The notes under the pieces are model-generated. The model was not told the origin of the DNA, did no database searches, and saw only the letters and a program-made list of their open reading frames with translations. From Anomaloglossus baeobatrachus (taxonomy: Eukaryota > Chordata > Amphibia > Anura > Aromobatidae): a DNA stretch of 64,000 nt. Shown piece by piece: positions 45,735 to 57,464 of the stretch. The DNA is taken from the NCBI RefSeq assembly GCF_048569485.1, contig NC_134354.1:332237643-332301642 (forward strand). Direction: 5' to 3'. A program made the translations under genes and the position numbers. Position 1 is the stretch's first letter; each line of letters begins with the position of its first letter.

Positions 45735-47390
45735 GTTATGAGTCTAAAAATATGGAGATAAATTTATTTTTCTCTGACGCCTCATTGGGGGACACAGGAC
45801 CATGGGTGTTATGCTGCCTATCCATAGGAGGACACTAAGTAGATGCAAAAGCATAGCTCCTCCTCTGCAGCATACACCCCCTGGCCGGGCCAGGCAACCT
45901 CAGTTTTAGCTTAGTGTCTATAGGAGGCACATCTCTGCAGACTACTGCAGCAAGAATTTTTTGTTTTTAGAGGGCGACGGTTCCTTCGGGGACCGATTTT
46001 CCCAAAACCATCAACAGGCGGGAACACTGAGTGTTGCCTCCCCGTACCACCTCCTGCGACGCTGGATCCTGGGCTGTTACCCACTGGACGACAGGTCTCA
46101 TGGAACTGATTTTCCAGAGCCCAGAGCAGATGAAAACTTCCTCAGCCCCTCTTGCAGGCTCTGAGTTGATATTCGCTGCGCACCAGCGTGACCATACTGC
46201 CATCTCCACAGGAGCCGAGGTGAGACACTGACTGGATGCACATGGGCTGTGATTGCAGACACATGCAGAGCATTTCACCTGTGGCGGGGGGAGGGGACAA
46301 CTCCCTGGATTAAGTGCACCCGCAGCTGCGGTACACTTATAGAGGTTTTCTTTATCGTTTCTTTGGGAGACCCAGACCATGGGTGTTTAGCTTCTGCCTC
46401 CGGAGGACACACAAAGTACTACACTTAAAAGTGTAGCTCCTCCCTCTGAGCTTATACACCCCCTGGTAGCCAGTCGTAGCCAGTTTATCGCTTTGTGTCA
46501 GGAGGCATACATCCACACATGCATTCTCATCTGATTGTTTGTTTGACTTTTGGAAAGAGTTTGAAGAAAAGCGGGTCCATGTCTGGACTCCCGGCATGTC
46601 CCTTCTCACCCCACTGTGTCGGCGGTGTTGTTAAGGTTGATTTACAAGGCTGCAGCCTTACATGCCGCGCTCTTTCACCATCCCTTCTGGGCTCTGGCTT
46701 GAAGTGGGAGCCAGCACGGTCTCCATGCTTGGCAGGAGTCCGGTCTCCATCCACAGCCCCTTGAGGATTCTGTTGGACCGGAGCACTCATCCCCAGGGAC
46801 ATGGCCCTGCGTCTCAGCAGCTAAGTACCTGAGACGTTTATGTTGGGGGTCCCGGTTCTTTATTGTAAGGGGAGAGTATGCTGTATGTGATTGTTTTTAA
46901 CTTTTCCGGCGGGTTCTCCAGCTTTTGCCTGAGAACCGCGCCGATGGTGCCTGCTTGTCGGCCTCGCCGCTTAAATTTAGGCCCCGGCTTCGCCGAAGGC
47001 CTAGTTTCGTTTTCCTACCCTCGCATGTCACTCATGCAGAGGGACAGGTTCGGCTCCTCCCGGCGGCCGTTCTACACAGGGGAGGGACACTCCCCACTGC
47101 TGGGGCGTCCCTCCTTCCTGGCAGGTCTCTATAGCCCTCTAGTTCCCGCTCTTTTATATTAACGCCCCTAGTCCCGCCCCCTCCATTTCTCAGGCAGAGT
47201 TCACTCTGCTCTGGGACATCTTGCATTCTGCATCTCTGCTGAGGTGCTGCTCTCTGGGGGACCGTGCTTCGGGATCTGGAGGGCACACAACACCGCGCTC
47301 AGCGGTCTGGTAAGCCACAGCCGGTCTCCGGTTGTGGACCTCTATATTCTCCCTGGGGTTCATTCTCTGCAAAGCCCCCACTCCAGCAGC

Positions 47391-48848
47391 ATGTCTCACA
47401 CAAGGAGCAAGGCTCCAAAGCTTTATTCTGCATGCACTGCATGTAAGCTCCTGCTGCCTGAGCCGAGCATTTATCCACACTGTGATGGTTGCTCTAACTT
47501 GGCGGTGCCACAGCCTGGAGTCTCACCCCCAGTGGTCTCTCAGGCTGCTGCTGCACCTGTGATTGAACCCCTGACCTGGGTAGAGTCCTTTTCTAGGTCC
47601 ATATCCCAGTCATTTGCTGAGTCCATGGGACTTTTGTCCAGGACTTTGATGAATATGCATCAGCCCCCCTCTCAGAGTGCCTCTAATACTCTTGACAGAG
47701 GACTCCTATCCTCTGACCTCCGTCCATCAGAGCTCACGGAGGATTCATCATCTGATCCCAGACCCCGTCCTTCTAAGAGAAGGCGCAGGGTTTCCTCCCC
47801 CTCCCCATCCCACGGCTCTGTCTCAAGAGCTGACTCTCAAGATGAGGAGGATGCTCTCACTGGGGGCTCGGAGGCTATGTATCCCATCGATTTCTCTGAG
47901 GGTGACTCAGATCTTAGTGATTTGATTGCGTCCATTAATTCTGTACTGGATCTCAATCCGCCAGTATCAGATGAGCAACTCTCTTTGGCAGAAAAACATC
48001 AGTTTACCTCGCCTAAAAGAGTGAAGAGTGTGTTCTTTAACCACTCTAGTTTTCAGACCGCTGTGACCAAACCCAGGGCCTGCCCTGACAAACGCTTTCC
48101 AAAGCGTGGTTCTGATGACCGGTTTCCATTTCCACCTGAGGTGGTCAAGGAGTGGTCTCACTCCCCAAAGGTAGACCCTCCGGTGTCTAGGCTATCAGCC
48201 CGGACCGTTGTGTCGGTGGCTGATGGCACCTCACTTAAGGATTCCACTGGCCGTCAGATTGACCTTCTGGCCAAATCTGTGTACGAAGCTGCGGGGGACG
48301 CGTTTTCCCCGACTTTTGCAGCAGTGTGGGCTCTCAAAGCCATCTCTGCTTCTCTAGAGGAGATGCATTTCCTCACCAAGGCATCTATGCCTGAGATGGT
48401 TACCTTAACTGCTCAGGCTTCAGCTTTTTCATCCTATGCCATGTCTGCCATGCTAGAGGCTGCTCACCGCACTGCGGTGGCTTCAGCTAATTCTCTTGTT
48501 ATCCGCAGGATTTTGTGGCTTCAAGAGTGGAAGGCAGATGCTTCTTCCAAGAAGTTTCTTGCTGGGCTCCCTTTTGCTGGTTCACGGCTGTTTGGTGAAC
48601 AGCTGGATGAAATCATTAAAGAAGCTACTGGCGGGAAGAGTACTTCCATGCCACAAACTAAGACCAGGAAACCCGACCAGGGTAGGAATCAATCGAGGTT
48701 TCGTTCCTTTCGTTCCTCCAACTGGTCATCCTCTAAGCCTTCCGCCTCGTCCGCTAACTCAGCCAAGGATCAGAAATCCAACTGGCGCCCAAAAGCGCGT
48801 CTGCAGAAGACCGCAGGAGGTTCTGCCACTAAGGCAGCTTCCTCATGA
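47391..48848 (+). CDS. DIRS gag-like ORF
   Basis: A frame is open from 47244, but the likely start is the ATG at 47391 (MSHTRSKAPKLYSACTAC), because DIRS gag-like proteins begin near such a Cys-rich segment. The protein is S/P-rich in the middle, has a predicted helical region in its C-terminal half, and ends basic. The family role is an RNA-binding structural protein. Part of the element at 46346-52236. Confidence 0.75.
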   Translation: MSHTRSKAPKLYSACTACKLLLPEPSIYPHCDGCSNLAVPQPGVSPPVVSQAAAAPVIEPLTWVESFSRSISQSFAESMGLLSRTLMNMHQPPSQSASNTLDRGLLSSDLRPSELTEDSSSDPRPRPSKRRRRVSSPSPSHGSVSRADSQDEEDALTGGSEAMYPIDFSEGDSDLSDLIASINSVLDLNPPVSDEQLSLAEKHQFTSPKRVKSVFFNHSSFQTAVTKPRACPDKRFPKRGSDDRFPFPPEVVKEWSHSPKVDPPVSRLSARTVVSVADGTSLKDSTGRQIDLLAKSVYEAAGDAFSPTFAAVWALKAISASLEEMHFLTKASMPEMVTLTAQASAFSSYAMSAMLEAAHRTAVASANSLVIRRILWLQEWKADASSKKFLAGLPFAGSRLFGEQLDEIIKEATGGKSTSMPQTKTRKPDQGRNQSRFRSFRSSNWSSSKPSASSANSAKDQKSNWRPKARLQKTAGGSATKAASS

Positions 48849-48908
48849 CTCTCGGCCCGCTCCAGCCACGTCCTTAGTCGGTGGCAGGCTCTCCCACTTT
48901 GGCGCCGC

Positions 48909-50741
48909 TTGGTTAAAGCAGGTCTCCGATCAGTGGGTGAGAGACATCATATCTCACGGCTACAGGATAGAATTCTCTTCCAGCCCTCCAAACAGTTTTT
49001 TCTCTCAACTCCCCCCTGCTCCAAGGCCGCCGCCTTCTCGCAGGCCGTGGCGTCCTTGCAGGCAAACGGAGTGATTGTCCCAGTTCCCGCTCAGGAACGG
49101 TTCAGAGGTTTTTACTCAAATCTCTTCCTAGTTCCAAAAAAGGACGGTACCTTCCGGCCCATCCTGGATCTCAAGCTTCTCAACAAGCATGTCCGGGTGC
49201 GGCATTTTCGCATGGAGTCTCTGCGATCAGTCATTGCCTCTATGACCCAAGGGGAGTTCCTGGCGTCCATCGACATCAGAGATGCCTATCTACATGTGCC
49301 AATCGCAGTGTCACATCAGCGTTGGTTACGTTTTGCGATAGGAGAGAATCATTTCCAATTCGTGGCTCTCCCCTTCGGGTTAGCCACGGCCCCTCGGGTA
49401 TTCCTCAAGGTCATGGCGGCAGTGATTGCGGTCCTGCACCTCCAGGGGTTAGCAGTGCTTCCTTATCTGGACGACCTTCTGGTAAAGGGTCCATCCAGCG
49501 CAGACTGTCAGCGGAATGTTTCGCTCACTCTCGCCACCCTAGACCAATTCGGGTGGATTGTCAATCTTCCCAAATCCACTCTGACTCCGACTCAGAGTCT
49601 CACATACCTAGGGATGCAGTTCGAGACTTTGCCGGCACTTGTGAAGTTGCCCTTAATCAAACAGCAGTCTCTCCGGCTAGCGGTGCGCTCTCTCCTGAGG
49701 CCCCGCCGTTATTCCCTCAGGCGCCTGATGCAGGTGCTGGGTCAAATGGTGGCTTCCGTGGAGGCGGTTCCCTTTGCCCAGTTCCATCTGCGTCCTCTGC
49801 AGCTGGACATTCTCCGCTGTTGGGACAAGCGGCCTTCCGCCTTACAGAGGTTAGTGGCTCTGTCGCCACGGACCAGGACCTCTCTTCAGTGGTGGCTTCG
49901 ACCCCTCTCCCTGTCCCAAGGGCGCTCCTTCCTGGCTTCGTCCTGGGTGATTCTCACCACGGATGCCAGCCTATCCGGCTGGGGAGCGGTACATCTCCAC
50001 CTCAGAGCTCAGGGCACTTGGACTCTGTCCGAGTCAGCCCTTTCAATCAATGTGCTGGAAACCAGAGCTGTGCTTCTAGCTCTCCTAGCCTTTCACCACC
50101 TGTTGGCGGGCAGGCACATTCGAGTCCAGTCAGACAACGCGACAGCGGTTGCCTACATCAATCACCAAGGCGGGACACGCAGCCGCCTGGCAATGTTGGA
50201 GGTCCAACGCATTCTTCAATGGGCGGAGGACTCCCAAGTCCACCATATCCGCAGTCCACATCCCTGGCGTAGAAAACTGGGAGGCAGATTCTCAGCCGTC
50301 AATCCGTGGACGGTGGCGAGTGGTCTCTGCACCTGGCAGTGTTTGTCAATCTGCCGCAAGTGGGGCACTCCGGACGTGGACCTAATGGCATCCCGTCACA
50401 ACAACAAGGTTCCGGTTTACGTGGCTCGCTCCCACGATCCTCAGGCCTTCGCCGGGGACGCTCTGGTTCAAGACTGGTCCCAGTTTCGTCTGTCCTACGT
50501 GTTTCCCCCTCTAGCTCTCTTGCCCAGAGTCCTGAGCAAGATCAGAATGGAGGGCCGTCGAGTCATCCTCATTGCACCGGACTGGCCCAGGCGAGCTTGG
50601 TATCCGGACCAGCTCCAACTGTCCGTGGAGATGCCGTGGCATCTTCCGGACCGTCCAGACCTGATCTCGCAAGGTCCGTTTTTCCGCCCGAATTCTGCGG
50701 CAATCAAATTGACGGCGTGGCTCTTGAGTCCTGGATTTTGA
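48909..50741 (+). CDS. DIRS reverse transcriptase / RNase H / methyltransferase-like ORF
   Basis: 610 codons. Reverse transcriptase has LVPKKDGTFRPILDLK and the catalytic YLDDLLVKG. RNase H follows (TTDASLSGWGAVH, QSDNATAVAYINHQGG), then the methyltransferase-like segment typical of DIRS (TPDVDLMASRHN, APDWPRRAWYPD). The family copies its RNA into circular DNA intermediates. The frame overlaps the recombinase frame by about 430 bp, a known DIRS arrangement. Confidence 0.9.
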   Translation: MVKAGLRSVGERHHISRLQDRILFQPSKQFFLSTPPCSKAAAFSQAVASLQANGVIVPVPAQERFRGFYSNLFLVPKKDGTFRPILDLKLLNKHVRVRHFRMESLRSVIASMTQGEFLASIDIRDAYLHVPIAVSHQRWLRFAIGENHFQFVALPFGLATAPRVFLKVMAAVIAVLHLQGLAVLPYLDDLLVKGPSSADCQRNVSLTLATLDQFGWIVNLPKSTLTPTQSLTYLGMQFETLPALVKLPLIKQQSLRLAVRSLLRPRRYSLRRLMQVLGQMVASVEAVPFAQFHLRPLQLDILRCWDKRPSALQRLVALSPRTRTSLQWWLRPLSLSQGRSFLASSWVILTTDASLSGWGAVHLHLRAQGTWTLSESALSINVLETRAVLLALLAFHHLLAGRHIRVQSDNATAVAYINHQGGTRSRLAMLEVQRILQWAEDSQVHHIRSPHPWRRKLGGRFSAVNPWTVASGLCTWQCLSICRKWGTPDVDLMASRHNNKVPVYVARSHDPQAFAGDALVQDWSQFRLSYVFPPLALLPRVLSKIRMEGRRVILIAPDWPRRAWYPDQLQLSVEMPWHLPDRPDLISQGPFFRPNSAAIKLTAWLLSPGF

Positions 50742-51760
50742 CGGCTTCTGGTATTCCTCCTGAAGTCATCTCCACTATGACTCGGGCCCGTAAGTCTTCC
50801 TCCGTCAAGATCTATCACAGGACTTGGAAAATTTTCCTGTCCTGGTGTCGCTCTTCCGGCCATTCTCCTTGGCCATTTTCGTTGCCGACCCTTGTGTCTT
50901 TTTTACAGTCCGGTCTGCAGCTAGGACTGTCCCTCAACTCTCTCAAGGGACAAGTGTCAGCTCTATCAGTGCTGTTCCAGCGACGTCTCGCCCGGCTGGC
51001 TCAGATCCGCACCTTCATGCAAGGTGCGTCTCACATCATTCCGCCTTATCGGCGGCCCTTGGATCCCTGGGACCTTAACTTGGTCCTCACGGTATTGCAG
51101 AAACCCCCCTTTGAGCCTCTTAGGGAGGTTTCTTTGTATCGTCTTTCTCAAAAGGTGGCCTTTCTAGTTGCCATAACTTCTCTCAGGAGAGTCTCTGATT
51201 TGGCTGCGCTCTCCTCGGAGTCACCTTTTTTGGTTTTTCACCAAGACAAGGTAGTTCTCCGTCCGACCCCGGACTTTCTTCCTAAGGTGGTCTCTCCCTT
51301 CCACCTTAACCAGGATATTTCCTTGCCTTCCTTCTGTCCGGCCCCTGTTCATCGCTTTGAGAAAGCGCTGCATACTCTAGATCTGGTGCGTGCTCTCCGG
51401 ATTTATGTGGCTCGCACCGCTGCGCTTAGGCGGTGCACCTCTCTTTTTGTGCTAACCACAGGACGGCGCAAGGGTCTCTCTGCTTCTAAACCGACCTTGG
51501 CCCGTTGGATTAGATCGACCATTTTGGACGCCTACCAGAGTACTCAGGTGCCTCCCCCGCCGGGGATCAAAGCACACTCGACCAGAGCTGTCGGTGCCTC
51601 TTGGGCTTTTAGTCACCAGACTATGGCTCAACAAGTCTGTCAGGCTGCCACTTGGACTAGCCTGCACACCTTTTCGAAGCACTACCAAGTGCATGCTCAT
51701 GCTTCGGCAGATGCGAGCTTGGGCAGACGCATCCTTCAGGCGGCTGTCGCCCACTTGTGA
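50306..51760 (+). CDS. DIRS tyrosine recombinase ORF
   Basis: 484 codons; the translation start is uncertain because the 5' part overlaps the preceding frame. The C-terminal half shows the recombinase signature: the first Arg in SLRRVSDLAAL, then HSTRAVGASWAF (H-x-x-R), then the Tyr in the FSKHYQVH block. These enzymes insert the circular DNA copy without target duplication. The element's internal complementary region follows directly. Confidence 0.88.
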   Translation: MDGGEWSLHLAVFVNLPQVGHSGRGPNGIPSQQQGSGLRGSLPRSSGLRRGRSGSRLVPVSSVLRVSPSSSLAQSPEQDQNGGPSSHPHCTGLAQASLVSGPAPTVRGDAVASSGPSRPDLARSVFPPEFCGNQIDGVALESWILTASGIPPEVISTMTRARKSSSVKIYHRTWKIFLSWCRSSGHSPWPFSLPTLVSFLQSGLQLGLSLNSLKGQVSALSVLFQRRLARLAQIRTFMQGASHIIPPYRRPLDPWDLNLVLTVLQKPPFEPLREVSLYRLSQKVAFLVAITSLRRVSDLAALSSESPFLVFHQDKVVLRPTPDFLPKVVSPFHLNQDISLPSFCPAPVHRFEKALHTLDLVRALRIYVARTAALRRCTSLFVLTTGRRKGLSASKPTLARWIRSTILDAYQSTQVPPPPGIKAHSTRAVGASWAFSHQTMAQQVCQAATWTSLHTFSKHYQVHAHASADASLGRRILQAAVAHL

Positions 51761-51824
51761 AGTTAGGCTCCGCCTACTTCTTAGTTTTTTCTGTTTATTC
51801 CCACCCAGGGACAGCTTTGGAACG

Positions 51825-51925
51825 TCCCATGGTCTGGGTCTCCCAAAGGAACGATAAAGAAAAAGAATTTACGGTAAGTAACAAAATTCTCTTTTTCTTA
51901 TAGTTCCGTATTGGGAGACCCAGCT
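51825..51925. repeat. internal complementary region of the young DIRS
   Basis: Contains the inverse of the left end (GGTCTGGGTCTCCCAAAGGA) next to the right-end sequence (GAATTTACGGTAAGTAAC) and a further inverse copy (GTATTGGGAGACCCAG). In DIRS elements this segment templates completion of the termini through a circular intermediate. Confidence 0.8.
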
Positions 51926-54900
51926 CCCTCCCTGTTGCCTGTTGGCAATTTTCTTGTTCCGTGTGTTATCACCGGCTGTTGTCGTGGACAGGGTCTCCGG
52001 TTGTTCCGGTTCTTACTCGGTTCTACTTGTGGGTGGCTATTCTCCTTCAGCTTTTGCACTAAACTGGCTACGACTGGCTACCAGGGGGTGTATAAGCTCA
52101 GAGGGAGGAGCTCCACTTTTAAGTGTAGTACTTTGTGTGTCCTCCGGAGGCAGAAGCTAAACACCCATGGTCTGGGTCTCCCAATACGGAACTATAAGAA
52201 AAAGAATTTACGGTAAGTAACAAAATTCTCTTTTTTCTGTCCGCCATTGTTGTACAGGGCTGGAGGGGGGAAGGGGAGTCCCTTCCCACCATTTTTTTGT
52301 TTATTATATTTTCTCATGCCTTCTTGTCAGAGCTAAGCCCTGCCCCCTACGACACTCGATAAGCCACGCTCCCTCACCAAAGCGCGCATAACCCTCCTCA
52401 CACAGGATCTGCAGAGCATTGCTCCCTCTTGTTGTGATCAGAGCCTGTGGGCGTCTCTCAGAACTGGCTTCCTCCTTCCCACAGGAACTGTGACGCAGGA
52501 GGGGGAAAGGGTCATCAGGGTTCTGGATGAGTTATAGCCTCACTTACATATTAACTCTGCAGAGCATTGCTCCCTCATTACAATCAGAGTTTGTGGCTCA
52601 TAAGCCAGGGGCTGCAGTCACATGTTTTATGCCCGGCACAACTACAGCAACAACTATAAGACTATTAATGTATCCTGCCACGCTGAGCTACTATGCAACA
52701 TCGTCCTACACCCCTCGGGGCTCCTGGACAGAACGCAGCCTGATGACACCTCTATAGAGGGTACTCCTGATGAGAATCAGCCCTCTGCTTCACCGGTTGC
52801 AGATCAGAAAAAGGGCATGACCCCCATGGGTCTCCCTCTGGGGTTCACAGATGGGGTTCTCCCACATGTTCCACGGTCTCTGAGGAGCCAGAGGAAGGGG
52901 AATGATGTTTGTACCGGGATGATTCCTTGGTTTCAACCTCCCCGAGCGATCAAGCTGCGATGGACTCCCTTATTGCAGCAATCCACCAAAACTCTGCATG
53001 TGGATGATCTCCCATCCACTACTACTGACCCTGCGGTCTCCTTTAAAAGGGTGAAGAAACTTCAAAAAAAAAAAGAGCTTTTTGACGCCGCTTCGGTATC
53101 CGTAAACTCATGGGGGCCCGGGTACCCCTTTGGCTTAGCTGTCTCTAAGGGCTGGGCCGATCCGGCCTCGGTGGACCCTCACCCGGCTTCTGCCTGCCTG
53201 AAGGACCCTCCTGTCTTTTACTTGATGGATCCTCCTTCAAGGACCCGACAGACAGACAAGTGGAGCAGCTCGATCGCTCTGCCTCGAGGCCGTGGGTCCC
53301 TCTCCCCTTCCGTGTGGGTCGCACAGGCACCAGGACTACCAGTTTTCCTCAGACCCTCACAGATGTAACTGTCCACATTGCTGCGGCGGCGGAGTACCTC
53401 ATGCAGGCCTCCCTCGGCGCTGCTACCTGCGCAGTTATTGCCGCCTCAAATACCATAGCCATTCGTAAGGCCCTCTGGTTCCGATAATGGAGATTGGACT
53501 CGGTCTCTAAGAAGCCTCTCACAGTACTCCTTTCCAGACCGATGGTTTGCCGATCGTCTGGACAGGCTTTTTTTTTTTTCTTTTTTTGTCTGACGCCACA
53601 TGAGGAAAAGAGTACCTCTCTCCCCCAACTCTAGCCCAGGATGTTTTTTACTAGACACGCAGGGCCAGACCTTCTCAGCCCTCCCCGAGTCCACCTCCTC
53701 CTGGCAGTCTAGACAAAGACCGAGAAGTCTCGTCCTTCTCCATCTGGGCCGCCGCCTCAGACCACAAATGGGTGTGATACCTTGTGTCTTCCGGTTACCA
53801 CATTGAATTCTGGACCTGATCCCCTGGTCAGTCTTTTCTCTCAAACCCCCAAACGCTCCACAACACCACGAGGCCTTCTCCTCAGCAATCCACTCCCTCC
53901 AAACGGCGGGGGTGATGGTACATGTTCCGGACGGCGAGAGGTTCAAGGCTATACCTATCGTGGTCGCCAAAGAAAGACTGGTCAGTTCGTCCCATTCTGG
54001 ACCTCTAACACCTGAGCAAACATGTGCACGTAAGGAGATTCAGAATGGACTTCCATGGGTCCATTATTACCTTTTTATGATCGAAGGAGAATTCCTTGCT
54101 TTCCTAGCTATCAGGGACGCGTACCTGCACATACCTATCTCTCCAGCTCACCAAAGTTTCTCCGCTTCGCGGTTCAGGACTTCTTATTTTCATTTGTGGC
54201 CCTACCCTCGGCTCTGCCACAGCACCAAGGGTCTTAATTAAGGTCATGGCGACCGCCATGAGTGCCCTTCACGCCAGGAGAGTGGCTGTTCTGCCTTGCT
54301 TGGATGACCTCCTCATCAAGGGCTCAACCAGCGTGCAGATCTCTGTGGGCACCCTATCCCGCTTAGGGCGGCTTCTGACTCCAGTCAAATCATCCCCGGT
54401 CGCGTCAAAATCCGTCACCTCCCTGGGCATGTCCCTGGTTACTCTTCGGGGCTTGATATTTCTCCCTCAAGTCAAGGCGACCACTCTACAACAAGCGGTA
54501 CACTGCCCTCTACGTACTCCTGTCACTTCATACGATTCAGTATGAGAGTGCTAGGTACGATAGCGGCGGCTATAGAGGCAGTGCTGCTCGCTTAGCCACA
54601 CCACCGCCCACTGCAGCTTGCGCTTCTAGCTGCCTGGGACAAGAGCCCCTTTTCCTTGGACGAACTTTTCACCTGACACCTTCAGTCAGGTATGCGCTTT
54701 ACTGGTGGCTTCAGTCCTCTTCCATATCGAGAAGGAGGTTTTCTCCCCCAAGTGGGTTGGCTACTCCTGACCACGGTCGCCAGCCTCTTAGTCTGGAGAG
54801 CAGCGTACTGGCTCCACACTGCTTCGGGACGTTGGACACCCCAGGAGTCTTCCCTTCCCAGAAATCATCCTGAAAATCAGCGCGATCTTCTCGCGCTCAG

Positions 54901-57098
54901 GTCATTCCCCTTTTCTGCTAGCAGGTCATTTGATTCGGGTCCAATTGGACAATGCAACAGCTGTGGCCTATGTCAATCAGCAGGGAGGTACCAGCAGCAA
55001 GACAGCTTATCTCGAGGTCCTCAGGATCCTCACCTGGACCGAATCGACGGGGGTCTGTGTTTTTTCAACGTTACACATACCGGGAGTAGAAAACTGGGTG
55101 GCGGACCTTCTAAGTCGCCAAGGCCTGGCCGCCGGAGAGTGGTTTCTCCACCCAGAAGTGTTCCCACACATCTGCACTCACTGGAGTACACCAGACGTGG
55201 AATTAATGGTGCTCTACAAATAAATAATAATAAATAATAATAATCTAATGGCCTCAAGGTTGAACGCAAAGGTACCCGCGTTCTTAGCCAGGTCACGTGA
55301 CCCACAGTCCATTGGCGCGGATGCTCTAGTCTCCTGAAGTCGTTTCCGTCCAACTTACATGTTTTTCGCCTCTGCCCCTGCTGCCGCGAGTAATCAGGAA
55401 GATCAAGACAGGAGGAGTCCCGGTGATACTAATAGCACCGGACTAGCCCAGGTGCGCCTGGTATGCTGAATTAGTACAATTGCTCATGGCGCCTCGTAAG
55501 CATCCCAGACTTGCTGACCCAAGGGCCCATTTCCCATCAGAACTCCAGAGCCCTGAAGCTGACGGCCTGGCCATTGAGACCTGGACTTTAAAAAGAGGGA
55601 GATTCTCTCCTGCGGTCATCTCCACCTTGTACAGTGCCCGAAAGCCGGCCTTCATCCCATATTTACCACCGTACGTGGAAAACTTTCCTTTTCCAGTGCA
55701 GGGAATCTAATGTCCAACCTATGCCTCTGGCGATCCCCAGAATTCTTGATTTATTTTTTTTTGATTTTTTTTTTTTGCAGTCAGCTCCCTTAAGGGGCAG
55801 GTTTCATCTCTCTCAATATTCTATCAATACCGCCTAGCTTGCAATCCGCAAGTCAAGACTTTCCTCAAGGGTGTTTCCCATCTAATTTCCCTGTATAAAC
55901 GGTCGCTGGACCCATGGGACCTCAATCTCGTTTTGGACGGTATCCAGAGGTCCCCTTTTGAACCTCTTAAGGAATCTTCTCTTGCTCTTCTCTCCTGAAA
56001 GGTAACATTCTTAGTGGCGATTTACGTCCATCAGACAAGTTTCGGAACTGGCATCACTCTCTTGCCGCGAACCCTTTCTGATCTTTCATCAGGACAAGGT
56101 GGTTCTACGCCCCCTTCCGGATTTTCTTCCGATGGTTATTTTCCCGTTTCATATGAACGAGGACATTATTCTGACTTCCTTTTTGTCCACACCCAGTCCA
56201 TAGGGTGGAAAGGTTTCTACATTCGCTAGATCTTGTGAAGGCTCTCTGATATTACGTACCCAGGACAGCCCCTTTAGGAACATAGACTCCTTGTTCGTCA
56301 TTCCTGAAAGGCCTAAGAAAGGACATGCAGCTTCATAGGCAACGCTGGCTCGCTGGATTCGCTCTGCGATCCAGGAAGTCTACCGCTTGCAACTTAAGCC
56401 CATTCCTAGTGGGCTGCGGACTTATTCCACGCAAGCAGTTGGCGCCCCTTGGGCCATTAGGCATCAGCCTTCAGTGGAACAGAGGTGTAAGGCTGCAACC
56501 TGGTCTTGCCTACATACTGTTTCAAAGCATTACTGAATCCATACCCAGGCTTCGGCTGAGGCGAACCTAGGTAGGAAAATTCTGCAAACGATAGTGGAGT
56601 ACCTATCTCAGTAGGCGCTCCTGGCTATCTGGGACTGGTTCCTAGTCCTTGGGTTGCGTTTATTGTTTACTCACCCATGGACTGCTTTAGGACGTCCCAT
56701 GGTCTTGTGTCCCCCAATGAGGCGTCAGAGAAAAACAGATTTTTGTGTACTCACCGTAAAATCGTATTCTCTTAGCCATCATTGGGGGGACACAACACCC
56801 ACCCAGTTGCCCTGTTGGGCCTTGGTTCTCTCAGTACCTTATTTGGTTATGACTTTTTTTTTTTTTTTTCTCATGTTCCTCTGAGAAGTTTTTACTGTTT
56901 TTTTTTTTCTCCTACTGCTTGTGTACTAAAACTGAGGTTGCCTGGCCCGGCCAGGGGGTGTATACTGCAGAGGAGGAACTATGCTTTTGCATCTACTTAG
57001 TGTCGTCCTATGGATAGGCAGCATAACACCCATGGTCCTGTGTCCCCCAATGATGGCTAAGAGAAAACGATTTTACGGTGAGTACACAAAAATCTGTT

Positions 57099-57464
57099 TT
57101 TTACTTAGAACAGTACCGTATTAAAAACTACATATTTGTATCACCATATAAAGCATAGTCACCAGGTTGTATTTACTGCACAGTAAAAATGAAACCGAAA
57201 CTATACTCTCTCCCACAAAGAATTGTTTCCCTGTTTTTCAGTACGTTGTATGGCAAATTAGAAGGGGGGGTATTTGAAACTGTAACTTGATCCCCAAAAT
57301 AATTAAAAGCGCCATGGGATATGTCTATATTGAAAAAAGGGCTAGAGCGTGATTTATTTCAGTTACAAAAAAAATTTGCAATGATATGTGAGAATCAGTT
57401 TTGTAAAGCAGCAGATAATTGTAACGTGACACATTAGATGTGGGCGTACTCTGCTGTGGTATTA
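57099..57464. other. no gene seen
   Basis: AT-rich intronic sequence between the old DIRS end and the next MITE. Confidence 0.4.

Larger units (their letters stand above)
46346..52236 (+). mobile_element. young DIRS-type retroelement, looks whole
   Basis: Inverted terminal repeats at about 46346-46490 and 52068-52236 share GAGACCCAGACCATGGG and CCTCCGGAGGACACACAAAG. An internal complementary region at about 51825-51925 carries both end sequences back to back. Three long frames lie between: gag-like, reverse transcriptase/RNase H with a methyltransferase-like tail, and tyrosine recombinase overlapping the previous frame. There are no LTRs and no target duplication, as expected for a family that integrates by recombinase. 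It looks whole, and its near-identical ends suggest recent insertion into the older DIRS copy. Confidence 0.92.
45765..57098 (+). mobile_element. old DIRS-type retroelement, broken, interrupted by a younger DIRS
   Basis: Inverted terminal repeats lie at about 45768-45905 and 56928-57090 (shared GGGGGACACAGGACCATGGG). An internal region near 56690-56790 is complementary to both ends, the circular-junction signature of DIRS elements. Between 52236 and 56620 are recognisable remains, in order, of a gag-like region, reverse transcriptase/RNase H, and tyrosine recombinase. It is a fossil with many breaks (roughly ten or more). The younger DIRS element (46346-52236) sits inside its 5' part. It is clearly older than its guest and belongs to a different subfamily, since the end sequences differ. 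Confidence 0.85.
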
